A stretch of 9,342 nucleotides of DNA. Origin: Thermotogae bacterium. GTDB lineage: Bacteria > Thermotogota > Thermotogae > B3-G13. Under the pieces are notes generated by a model. It made no database searches. It saw only the letters and a program-made list of their open reading frames with translations, and was not told where the DNA came from. Where the stretch lies: positions 1 to 9,342 of the forward strand of contig WFSK01000250.1 in the NCBI GenBank assembly GCA_015486095.1. The letters run 5' to 3'. A program made the translations under genes and the position numbers. Shown in pieces: positions 1 to 6,497 of this stretch. Within the stretch, counting starts at the first letter, position 1. Each line of letters begins with the position of its first letter.

Positions 1-266
1 ATATACAACTGTTTGCTCACAAGAAAGGTGGTAGTTCAACTCAGAATGGACGCGACAGCAATGCCAAATATCTGGGTGTAAAGAAATATGCCGGGGAATA
101 TGTTAAGGCAGGGAACATAATAGTGCGTCAAAGAGGAACGAGATTCTATCCTGCGAATAACGTGGGTATCGGAAGAGATTACACACTGTATGCCCTTGCG
201 AATGGATATGTTAGGTTCGAAACGCGAAATAGAAGGAAGGTAGTAAGCGTTTATCCAACACGTTGA
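1..266 (+). CDS. rpmA: Large-subunit ribosomal protein L27 (5'-truncated)
   Basis: The reading frame is open from base 3 to a TGA at 264-266 and gives 87 visible residues; the start codon lies outside the window. Family hallmarks seen are HKKGGSS, NGRDSNAKYLGVK, AGNIIVRQRGTRFYP and a C-terminal FETRNRRKVVSVYP, so nearly the whole mature protein is present. L27 lies in the 50S subunit and its N-terminal tail reaches toward the peptidyl-transferase centre. Ahead of HKKGG there is IQLFA, not a start Met. This indicates an N-terminal extension ending in a LQxF/A-type motif, as in Firmicute L27 precursors cut by the protease Prp. It is followed after 27 nt by rplM, so the two are probably cotranscribed; rplU usually precedes rpmA but would lie off the left edge. 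Confidence 0.95.
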   Translation, partial: IQLFAHKKGGSSTQNGRDSNAKYLGVKKYAGEYVKAGNIIVRQRGTRFYPANNVGIGRDYTLYALANGYVRFETRNRRKVVSVYPTR

Positions 267-293
267 GGAAAGGAAAGCGGGTGATTTATAAGT

Positions 294-728
294 ATGGAAA
301 GAAATACATATTTCGTCAAACCGAATGAGATAGAGAGGAAATGGTATGTAGTGGATGCCAAGGATAAACCTCTGGGGAGATTAGCAGCGAGGTTGAGTCT
401 GATATTACAGGGAAAGAATAAGGCACAGTATACTCCTAATGCGGATCTGGGAGATTATGTAGTGGTAATAAATGCTGAAAAAGTCAGATTAACCGGTAAG
501 AAATTAAAGCAGAAGAAATACTACAGGCATTCTGGGTATATCGGTGGTTTGAAAGAAGTAACTGCGAAGAAGATGCTGGAAACTCATCCAGATAGGATCA
601 TAAGATATGCAGTTCGAGGGATGCTACCCAAAAACAAGCTTAGAAAGACTATGCTGAAAAAGCTCAAAATATGTGTAGGTACGGAACATCCATACATAGA
701 TAAAGAACTCGAGATATTGGATCTGTAA
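294..728 (+). CDS. rplM: Large-subunit ribosomal protein L13
   Basis: This 144-residue protein has the normal L13 length (E. coli has 142). L13 is an early-assembly 23S rRNA-binding protein of the 50S subunit. Visible family motifs are KWYVVDAKDKPLGRLA (residues 16-31), GKNKAQYTP (40-48), GDYVVVINAEKV (53-64), the YRHSGYIGG segment (77-85) and the VRGMLPKN signature (107-114), followed by a basic helix rich in Lys. The ATG at 294 is preceded by GGGTGAT at about 278-284. That sequence can pair with the downstream part of the 16S 3' end, and no earlier in-frame start is plausible. The stop TAA at 726-728 overlaps the Shine-Dalgarno of rpsI. L13 and S9 adjacency is conserved across bacteria, which supports both calls. 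Confidence 0.97.
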   Translation: MERNTYFVKPNEIERKWYVVDAKDKPLGRLAARLSLILQGKNKAQYTPNADLGDYVVVINAEKVRLTGKKLKQKKYYRHSGYIGGLKEVTAKKMLETHPDRIIRYAVRGMLPKNKLRKTMLKKLKICVGTEHPYIDKELEILDL

Positions 729-739
729 AGGAGGCGTAT

Positions 740-1138
740 ATGGTAGTTTATTACGGTACTGGCAGGCGAAAGACATCTGTGGCAAGGGTTTATCTTAAAG
801 TAGGCGAAGGAAAGAAGATAAAGATAAATGGGCGAGAATATGAGGATCTAAAGGAGTATTTTCAGAGAGACACCTTAGTTCGTACCATAAAAGAACCTCT
901 CATTCTCACAGAAACTATTGGCAAATTCGACATATTAGCCACGGTAAAAGGTGGAGGGCTTGCTGGACAGGCAGGTGCCCTGAGATTGGGTATCTCAAGA
1001 GCCTTGATCGAATACAACGATTCTTTTAAATCGGTATTAAAAACCAGGAAGTTGCTGACTCGTGATCCTCGAATGGTGGAGAGAAAGAAATACGGTAAGA
1101 AGAAGGCAAGAAAGAGCCCACAGTACTCTAAGAGATAA
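740..1138 (+). CDS. rpsI: Small-subunit ribosomal protein S9
   Basis: The 132-residue product has the usual S9 length. S9 sits in the 30S head, and its basic C-terminal tail contacts the P-site tRNA anticodon stem. Seen in the sequence are the N-terminal GTGRRKTSVARVYL (residues 6-19), the signature GGGLAGQAGALRLGISRAL (71-89), RDPRMVERKKYGKKKARK and the invariant-type ending QYSKR with its terminal Arg. The ATG at 740 has a near-perfect Shine-Dalgarno, AAGGAGG at 728-734, which starts inside the rplM stop codon; translation of the pair is probably coupled. The gene ends with TAA at 1136-1138. It is followed by the longest gap in this gene train (79 nt), where control of the downstream dnaG-rpoD part could be set. 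Confidence 0.97.
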   Translation: MVVYYGTGRRKTSVARVYLKVGEGKKIKINGREYEDLKEYFQRDTLVRTIKEPLILTETIGKFDILATVKGGGLAGQAGALRLGISRALIEYNDSFKSVLKTRKLLTRDPRMVERKKYGKKKARKSPQYSKR

Positions 1139-1179
1139 GTCCTATTCACTGTAATAAAGTTTAAGATGTATGCTTAAAA

Positions 1180-1198
1180 GGGTGTTTTTGTAACACCT
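1180..1198 (+). promoter_or_regulatory. Small hairpin between rpsI and dnaG, possible attenuator or SD mask
   Basis: GGTGTT (1181-1186) can pair with AACACC (1192-1197) around the loop TTTGT, with an extra G-U closing pair (1180/1198). The stem is short (6-7 bp) and is followed by ATGTTTGTG, not a clean T-run, so it is at best a weak terminator. CACC (1194-1197) can instead pair with GGTG (1209-1212), which is the ribosome-binding site of dnaG, giving two mutually exclusive structures. A poor sigma-70-like pair, TTCACT (1145-1150) and TATGCT (1169-1174), spaced 18 nt, would start RNA near the hairpin. All regulatory meaning here is inferred. Confidence 0.35.
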
Positions 1199-1217
1199 AT
1201 GTTTGTGTGGTGATCAT

Positions 1218-2990
1218 ATGATACCTAAGTTCATAATAGATGATATACGGGCAAAGGCAGATATAGTTGATGTTATCGGTAGGTATCTCGAAATAAAAAA
1301 GGTGGGCAGAAATTACAGATCTTTGTGTCCATTCCACGACGATAAGAATCCCTCTTTTTATATCAGCCCCGAAAAGCAGATTTATCACTGCTTTGGTTGT
1401 GGTAAATCTGGAGATGTGATAAAGTTCGTTCAAGAGATGGAAGGTTGTTCATTTGTAGAGGCAGTGGTTAAATTAGGAAAGCAGGTAGGGATAAACGTTG
1501 AACCATATTTGCGCACGGATAAGGAGAAAACTACCGAGTACAAGAAATACGTGTCTTTGTACTCGGTGGCGAATGATATTTACAGAAGGTGTCTTTTTTC
1601 GCAGATGGGGAAAAGGGCAATTGCTTATCTCACGGGACGTAAGATCGACAAGGAAACCATAGAGACATTTTCAATAGGATATGCTCCAGATGAATGGAAC
1701 TTTTTAATGAACGAATTGGTGAAGAAGGGATTCAAGGTGGAGGATATGTTCAGATGGGGTTTGATATCACGCTCTGATACAGGACACTATTATGATAGAT
1801 TTAGAAATAGGTTGATCTTCCCCATATATAACCATAGAGGTGATCTGGTAGGATTTGGAGGAAGGATCCTCGGTGAAGGAGAGCCAAAATATTTGAACTC
1901 TCCAGAGACGAGATATTTTCTCAAAAGACAGATCCTTTACGGTTTTAACTTGGCCAAAGAAGAAATGCGACGTAAGCGGGAGGCGATAATAGTAGAAGGA
2001 TATGTAGATGTCATTTCTATGCACAGATTCGGTTTTATGAATACGGTGGGAACACTCGGAACAGCTCTTTCTAATGAACACGCCAATCTTTTGCATAGAT
2101 ATGTGAAAAGGGTGATCCTATTCTTCGATAACGATGAGGCAGGAATAAAGGCGGTTTTGCATGGAGCACCTGTCTTGGAAAACAAAGGAATAGATGTTTA
2201 CGTAGCGAGGATCGAGGGTGCAAAGGATCCAGATGAATTTTTAAGACGCTTTGGCAAGGAAGCCTTGCGAGAATACCTCGATAGAAAAGTAATACACGAA
2301 AGATTTTTCATTGATCTCACACTTCATGATAAGGGCTTTACCACTGTTCAGGAGAAGTACGAAGCTCTTGATTCCATTGCCGATTGGATCGTCCGAACTG
2401 GATTGAATGAGAAGATGTTAAGAATAGATATGGCTGTAAAATACATATCTAAAAAGACCTCTTCAAATGAAATATCTGTTAAGTATGATCTCCATCGTTT
2501 GATAGAAAACAAAGCAGGTGATAGAAGGCTATATTCTACCCCACCAAAGGTAAAGGAGAAGTCGTTGTTTCCTTTACTTGAAGATTACCTTTTGTATTTT
2601 ATGATGAACGATGAAAGGGTATATGGTATCTTGAAAAACAAACTAAGATTAGACGTTATAAGGGAGGAATATACAGGTGTTTTCAGTCTTCTCATGAATA
2701 ACGAAAAGGAAGGCAAGGGTGATATAGGAGCTGTTTTGGATTCCGGAGATGAAAAAGCAGTGACGTTGATGAGCCGAGCGCAATTCGTAGACAGTCTAAT
2801 AATGGATAGAGAAAAGATAATAGAAGATTGTCTGAATGAACTCGAAAAACGTAGTTTATCATCGAGGCTGAGCGAAATAGACAATGAGTTGTTAAAGGGA
2901 GATGAAGAGACAGATAAAGTCCTTTTGAAAGAGAAGTTCGAACTCAAGCGTAAGTTGGAAAAAGAAAAACTTGAGAAAGGGGGAGATTGA
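1218..2990 (+). CDS. dnaG: DNA primase DnaG
   Basis: The 590-residue protein matches bacterial primase (E. coli 581), which makes RNA primers for the replicative helicase-polymerase machinery. The N-terminal CHC2 zinc-binding domain shows C37-x2-H40 and C58-x2-C61. The catalytic core carries the Toprim motif VEGYVDV with Glu260 and the metal-binding pair Asp304/Asp306 in FFDNDEAG. Residues beyond about 400 are poorly conserved, highly charged and likely form the helicase-binding C-terminal domain. I chose ATG 1218 over TTG 1203 because the protein then starts MIPKFIIDDIRAKADIVDVI, typical of the family. GGTGATC (1209-1215) provides a ribosome-binding site, though with short spacing. A 10-bp palindrome ATCATATGAT (1213-1222) spans the start codon. 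The stop is 2 nt before rpoD, so the two are cotranscribed and probably coupled. Confidence 0.97.
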   Translation: MIPKFIIDDIRAKADIVDVIGRYLEIKKVGRNYRSLCPFHDDKNPSFYISPEKQIYHCFGCGKSGDVIKFVQEMEGCSFVEAVVKLGKQVGINVEPYLRTDKEKTTEYKKYVSLYSVANDIYRRCLFSQMGKRAIAYLTGRKIDKETIETFSIGYAPDEWNFLMNELVKKGFKVEDMFRWGLISRSDTGHYYDRFRNRLIFPIYNHRGDLVGFGGRILGEGEPKYLNSPETRYFLKRQILYGFNLAKEEMRRKREAIIVEGYVDVISMHRFGFMNTVGTLGTALSNEHANLLHRYVKRVILFFDNDEAGIKAVLHGAPVLENKGIDVYVARIEGAKDPDEFLRRFGKEALREYLDRKVIHERFFIDLTLHDKGFTTVQEKYEALDSIADWIVRTGLNEKMLRIDMAVKYISKKTSSNEISVKYDLHRLIENKAGDRRLYSTPPKVKEKSLFPLLEDYLLYFMMNDERVYGILKNKLRLDVIREEYTGVFSLLMNNEKEGKGDIGAVLDSGDEKAVTLMSRAQFVDSLIMDREKIIEDCLNELEKRSLSSRLSEIDNELLKGDEETDKVLLKEKFELKRKLEKEKLEKGGD

Positions 2991-2992
2991 AG

Positions 2993-4159
2993 ATGAAAGG
3001 CAAATTCAATATGACGAATAAAATAGGTTCACTTGAGAATAAAAAGAAGCCGACTTTTTCAAAAAGTCTGGCGAGAAAAATAGAATCTCTTATAACAACT
3101 GGCAAGAAGAGGGGATATCTCACGTATTCGGAGATCGATAATTGCCTCTCTTCTAGTGATGAGGAGTTGAATAGTACCGTGATAGAAAAACTTTATGAAG
3201 AGACTGAAAAGAATGGAATAGAGATCGTTGAAGGAGAGGAAGAAGAGGAACTAAAAGAAGAAGAGGTATCAGAAGAAGCTGAGGCTGAAAAAAAGGAAGA
3301 GGAACTCTCTTATGAATCTTCGGCTTTTACTGATAGTATTAAGATGTACCTGAAGGAGATAGGAAAGATACGTTTGTTGACTTCGAGCGAAGAAAGAAGA
3401 TATGCAAAATTGGCTCAAGAAGGCGATGAAAATGCTAAAAAGAAGCTTGCCATCGCTAATCTACGACTCGTCGTGAGCATAGCAAAAAAATATGTAGGTA
3501 GGGGTTTATCGTTTTTAGATTTGATCCAGGAAGGAAACATAGGTTTGATGAAAGCAGTTGAAAAATTCGATTGGAAGAGGGGTTACAAGTTCAGTACATA
3601 TGCAACGTGGTGGATCAGACAGGCGATAACCCGAGCTATAGCAGATCAAGCAAGGACCATACGTATACCTGTGCACATGGTAGAAACGATAAATAAGGTG
3701 AATAAGATAGCACGGCAATTCGTGCAGGAACATGGTCGTGAACCCACTGTGAATGAATTAGCAGAATTAACGGATAAGACACCTGAGAAGATACGTGAAA
3801 TATTGAGGGTCTCAAGGACACCTATTTCTCTTGAAGCTCCTATAAATGCGATGGATGAAGATTCGCTTCTGGGAGATTTCATAGAGGATAAAGAAATCGT
3901 ATCGCCAGAAGAATCCGCTTCTCAGATGTTGTTAAAAGAAGAAATATGGAAAGTAATAAATTCACTTTCCACTCGTGAAGCAGAGGTCCTCAAGATGAGA
4001 TATGGTTTAATAGATGGTAAATGTAAGACCTTGGAAGAAGTCGGTCAGATTTTGGGAGTTACGAGAGAACGTGTTAGACAAATAGAAGTAAAGGCATTGA
4101 GGAAGTTACGACATCCATCTAAGAGCAAGAATTTGAGAGAATATCGCGATCTATTGTAA
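2993..4159 (+). CDS. rpoD: Primary sigma factor (RpoD/SigA)
   Basis: The 388-residue product is a full group-1 sigma-70 factor that directs RNA polymerase to housekeeping promoters. Region 1.1 is seen at about residues 20-78 (GKKRGYLTYSEIDN). An acidic linker follows (80-104, 16 Glu in 25 residues). Region 1.2 begins near D114 (DSIKMYLKEIGKI) and regions 2.1-2.4 span about 153-225, including YKFSTYATWWIRQAITRAI with W206/W207. Region 3 includes PTVNELAEL. Region 4.2 (about 346-380) holds the helix-turn-helix GVTRERVRQIEVKALRKLRHP. ATG 2993 is chosen because AAAGGGGGAG at 2976-2985 lies about 7 nt upstream; TTG 2987 would sit on that site. Unlike E. coli sigma-70, there is no large non-conserved insertion between regions 1.2 and 2. 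Adjacency to dnaG is classic. Confidence 0.98.
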   Translation: MKGKFNMTNKIGSLENKKKPTFSKSLARKIESLITTGKKRGYLTYSEIDNCLSSSDEELNSTVIEKLYEETEKNGIEIVEGEEEEELKEEEVSEEAEAEKKEEELSYESSAFTDSIKMYLKEIGKIRLLTSSEERRYAKLAQEGDENAKKKLAIANLRLVVSIAKKYVGRGLSFLDLIQEGNIGLMKAVEKFDWKRGYKFSTYATWWIRQAITRAIADQARTIRIPVHMVETINKVNKIARQFVQEHGREPTVNELAELTDKTPEKIREILRVSRTPISLEAPINAMDEDSLLGDFIEDKEIVSPEESASQMLLKEEIWKVINSLSTREAEVLKMRYGLIDGKCKTLEEVGQILGVTRERVRQIEVKALRKLRHPSKSKNLREYRDLL

Positions 4160-4194
4160 AAGAATAAACAATTCGAATGGAAGAGGTGACGAAC

Positions 4195-4707
4195 TTGGAT
4201 TTGAGGAAATATATAAGGGATATACCAGATTTTCCTAAGAAAGGCGTTATGTTCAAAGATATAACACCTTTGTTGAAGGAAGCAAAAGCCTTTAAGGTAG
4301 CAGTAGATGAGATGTGTGCTTTTCTAAAAGATAAACCTGTGGATCTTCTTGCCTCCGCAGAAGCGAGGGGGTTCATCTTTGCCTCTGCCATGGCATACGA
4401 GTTAAACATAGGTTTTATTCCGATCAGAAAGCCTGGAAAATTGCCTTACAAAACCATTTCTATGGAATACAGTCTTGAATATGGTACCAACAAGGTAGAG
4501 ATCCATGAAGACGCTGTGGAATCTGGACAGAATGTAGTAATAGTGGATGATGTTCTGGCAACAGGAGGAACGGTAAAGGCACTTGCAGGGCTGGTAGAAA
4601 AATTGGGTGGAATAGTTACAGATATGGTCTTCTTGATAGAACTCGAATTTTTAAAGGCGAGAGAAGTATTAAAAGGTTACGATATCCATTCGGTCATAAA
4701 ATATTGA
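4195..4707 (+). CDS. apt: Adenine phosphoribosyltransferase
   Basis: This is a purine-salvage enzyme making AMP and PPi from adenine and PRPP in the cytoplasm. The 170-residue protein shows LRKYIRDIPDFPKKGVMFKD at the N-terminus, ASAEARGFIFASAMA, the segment PIRKPGKLP, and the PRPP-binding loop VVIVDDVLATGGT (residues 114-126) with Asp118/Asp119. The start is TTG at 4195, because GAGGTGA at 4183-4189 lies 5 nt before it and the protein then begins (M)DLRKYIRDIPDFP, the normal family start and length. An in-frame ATG at 4177 lies before that ribosome-binding site and has no good site of its own. The gene follows rpoD by 35 nt without a terminator and precedes pgi by 12 nt, so it is likely in the same transcript. 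Confidence 0.95.
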   Translation: MDLRKYIRDIPDFPKKGVMFKDITPLLKEAKAFKVAVDEMCAFLKDKPVDLLASAEARGFIFASAMAYELNIGFIPIRKPGKLPYKTISMEYSLEYGTNKVEIHEDAVESGQNVVIVDDVLATGGTVKALAGLVEKLGGIVTDMVFLIELEFLKAREVLKGYDIHSVIKY

Positions 4708-4719
4708 AAGGAGAAGCCC

Positions 4720-6066
4720 ATGGAATCTATAATGCTGGATTACACCAATTGTCTATCTTCTGCAATTGGAAGTGAAGGTATATCCTTATCAGAGTTGGAG
4801 AATTACGAAGAATACATGGCGAAATGTGTAGAAGAGATCGAGAAGGAAAAATTTGGCTTTATGAAACTGCCATACTCTGATATACCTAAACAACTCGACA
4901 TACTCGATGAAAGGATGGATTTTGTAGAAAACATCATCGTACTCGGTATAGGTGGTTCTGCATTGGGTACCGCTGCTATAAACGATGCGTTATCAGACAT
5001 AAACTCAAAAAGGAAATTGTTCGTATGCGATAATTCTGATCCAGCTTATCTCACCAGGATATTAGAAGAAGTTAAACTGGATAAGAGCGTTTTTATCGTA
5101 GTATCCAAATCCGGTACGACAGCTGAAACTATGGCTTCTTTCCTCATAGTTAGAAAACGTCTCGACAAGATACGCGATGGGTATAAAAGACATCTGATCT
5201 TCATAACGGATCCTGAAAAGGGTGTTTTAAGAAAGCTATCTCGAGAGGAAGGTATTTTGACCTTTGATATCCCTCCAGATGTAGGGGGCAGGTTTTCCGT
5301 GTTAAGTGCCGTAGGTATGGTACCTTCTTATCTGTTGGGTTTCGATGTGGATTCTATCTTGGCAGGAGCAAGGGAGATGGATAAAAGGGTTAGAGAAAGA
5401 AACCTTTTCAAAAATCCAGCTGCCCTCAACGCGCTGATCCACGTCCTGATGATGAAGAAAGGTAAGAGTATTTCAGTTATGATGCCTTATTCTAACGAAT
5501 TGAAGTACTTAGCAGATTGGTACGTCCAGCTTTGGGCCGAGAGCCTTGGTAAGCGATTCGATATAAGTGGTAAAGTGGTTGAGGTAGGACAAACCCCGAT
5601 CGGTGCTTTGGGAGCGACGGATCAGCACTCACAATTGCAGTTATATAATGAAGGGCCCAGGGACAAGATCATAACTATGATAAGAGTCGAAAGACATCAG
5701 CACGATCTCCCTATTCCTAACATATATCCTGAGGAGGAAAGACTTTCATATTTCAACGATTACACCTTGGGAGATCTGATAAACTACGAGCAACTCGCTA
5801 CTTCTATATCGTTAACGAATAACGGGAGATCAAATCTCACCTTAATATTTCCACATATATCGGAAGAAATATTGGGTCAATTCTTTTATATGTACGAAAT
5901 GCAAACCGCTATAGCTGCTAAGCTGTTAAATATAAATGCCTTCGATCAACCAGGGGTTGAGGCGGGGAAAAATGCTACTTACGCCCTTATGGGTAGAAAG
6001 GGATACGAAACGCTTAGGGAAGAAATAATTTCTAAACTCAAGACAAGAGAAAGAAATCTCGTTTGA
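4720..6066 (+). CDS. pgi: Glucose-6-phosphate isomerase
   Basis: The enzyme interconverts glucose 6-phosphate and fructose 6-phosphate in glycolysis and gluconeogenesis. At 448 residues it belongs to the short bacterial PGI group (Bacillus and Thermotoga type, not the roughly 550-residue E. coli type). Seen are the sugar-phosphate-binding SIS segments IVLGIGGSALG and VVSKSGTTAET, signature 1 around DVGGRFSVLSAVG (187-199), and signature 2 FDQPGVEAGK (408-417). By family position the catalytic residues are Glu274 in WAESLGKR, His303 in TDQHSQLQ and Lys417. The ATG at 4720 follows AAAGGAGA at 4707-4714, which begins at the last base of the apt stop codon. ATG 4732 is a weaker alternative. It is the last gene of the plus-strand train and runs into a strong terminator. 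Confidence 0.97.
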   Translation: MESIMLDYTNCLSSAIGSEGISLSELENYEEYMAKCVEEIEKEKFGFMKLPYSDIPKQLDILDERMDFVENIIVLGIGGSALGTAAINDALSDINSKRKLFVCDNSDPAYLTRILEEVKLDKSVFIVVSKSGTTAETMASFLIVRKRLDKIRDGYKRHLIFITDPEKGVLRKLSREEGILTFDIPPDVGGRFSVLSAVGMVPSYLLGFDVDSILAGAREMDKRVRERNLFKNPAALNALIHVLMMKKGKSISVMMPYSNELKYLADWYVQLWAESLGKRFDISGKVVEVGQTPIGALGATDQHSQLQLYNEGPRDKIITMIRVERHQHDLPIPNIYPEEERLSYFNDYTLGDLINYEQLATSISLTNNGRSNLTLIFPHISEEILGQFFYMYEMQTAIAAKLLNINAFDQPGVEAGKNATYALMGRKGYETLREEIISKLKTRERNLV

Positions 6067-6075
6067 TTCAATGAT

Positions 6076-6111
6076 AAAACCTGCGATAGATGGTAATCTG
6101 TCGCAGGTTTT
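6076..6111. terminator. Bidirectional intrinsic terminator between pgi and the ferredoxin gene
   Basis: AAAACCTGCGA (6076-6086) and TCGCAGGTTTT (6101-6111) are a perfect inverted repeat. The stem continues inward through TAGAT/ATCTG with one G-U pair, making a 16-bp stem closed by the tetraloop GGTA (6092-6095). Read in either direction the 3' arm ends in TTTT. It begins 9 nt after the pgi stop on the plus strand and 3 nt after the ferredoxin stop on the minus strand, which is the expected place for a shared terminator of two convergent units. Confidence 0.93.
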
Positions 6112-6114
6112 GGA

Positions 6115-6306
6115 TTATTCCTCGATCGTGATCGCAGAAACGGGACATGAATCCGCCGCATCGCGGACGCATCCATTAGGGTCGCAATCCTCGACCAGTA
6201 TCTTGCACTTCATCGTTTCAGTATCGAGTTTAAAGACCTCTGGACACAGATTTTCACATACACCGCAGCCAATGCAAGCGTCATTATCGACCTTTACCTT
6301 TGCCAT
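6115..6306 (-). CDS. Small [4Fe-4S] ferredoxin, Thermotoga type
   Basis: This 63-residue soluble electron carrier has a single-cluster ferredoxin layout. C11-x2-C14-x2-C17 with C54-P supplies the four ligands of one [4Fe-4S] cluster. C21 and C46 correspond to the disulfide pair known in the Thermotoga maritima ferredoxin. The second half-site has lost its cluster motif (only CVRDAADSCP remains), so a second cluster is unlikely. Two further cysteines, C34 and C41, lie in a slightly longer middle loop and are not in the T. maritima protein as I remember it. The start is well supported by GAGGTGA (6313-6319), 6 nt upstream. The gene lies 191 nt after cobO with a probable promoter of its own. Possible partners are hydrogenase or pyruvate:ferredoxin oxidoreductase, but none is shown by the window. 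Confidence 0.95.
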   Translation of the reverse strand: MAKVKVDNDACIGCGVCENLCPEVFKLDTETMKCKILVEDCDPNGCVRDAADSCPVSAITIEE

Positions 6307-6378
6307 AAAAGTTCACCTCACTTTGAAATATCAATTACTAATAAGGAAGTCCATTACTCCCTAATGCGATCTACATTA

Positions 6379-6407
6379 TTTATATCATAGATAAGCAAAG
6401 AGATCAA
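6379..6407 (-). promoter_or_regulatory. Sigma-70-type promoter for the ferredoxin gene
   Basis: On the minus strand TTGATC (-35, 6407-6402) and TATAAA (-10, 6384-6379) are separated by 17 nt. Transcription would begin near 6372 and give a 5' leader of about 66 nt before the ferredoxin ATG. It lies in the only sizeable gap of the minus-strand cluster, which fits independent, probably high, ferredoxin expression. The rest of the 6307-6497 gap shows no further gene. Confidence 0.65.
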
Positions 6408-6497
6408 GAGATATACTGAGGTTCACTGCAAAGCTGACAATACAACTTTATTTACGCTATTCATAGCATTTTAACACAGATCCAAAGCCTTTATCTT

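Noticed and set aside
862..1149. Minus-strand frame of 95 codons over rpsI
   Set aside because: It is antisense to a highly conserved ribosomal gene and its translation has no family features; a coding shadow.
1145..1174. TTCACT/TATGCT as a promoter for dnaG
   Set aside because: Each box matches only 4 of 6 consensus bases with an 18-nt spacer; this is common by chance in AT-rich DNA, so it is mentioned under the hairpin but not called.
1203..1217. TTG at 1203 as the dnaG start
   Set aside because: It would place the GGTGATC ribosome-binding site inside the gene and add five atypical residues; ATG 1218 gives the usual primase N-terminus.
2987..2992. TTG at 2987 as the rpoD start, overlapping the dnaG stop
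   Set aside because: It lies too close to AAAGGGGGAG (2976-2985); ATG 2993 has the proper spacing.
6237..6276. Second [4Fe-4S] cluster site in the ferredoxin
   Set aside because: The second half lacks a CxxCxxC motif; the remaining cysteines fit a disulfide plus extra residues, as in single-cluster Thermotoga ferredoxin.
6071..6364. Plus-strand frame of 97 codons across the ferredoxin gene
   Set aside because: It is antisense to a clear ferredoxin gene, begins within the terminator stem region, has no ribosome-binding site, and its product is low-complexity without recognisable motifs.
6454..6472. Hairpin ACGCTA-TTCA-TAGCAT as a cobO terminator
   Set aside because: The T-run follows it only on the plus strand, where no gene ends; in the direction of cobO it has a weak stem and no T-run.
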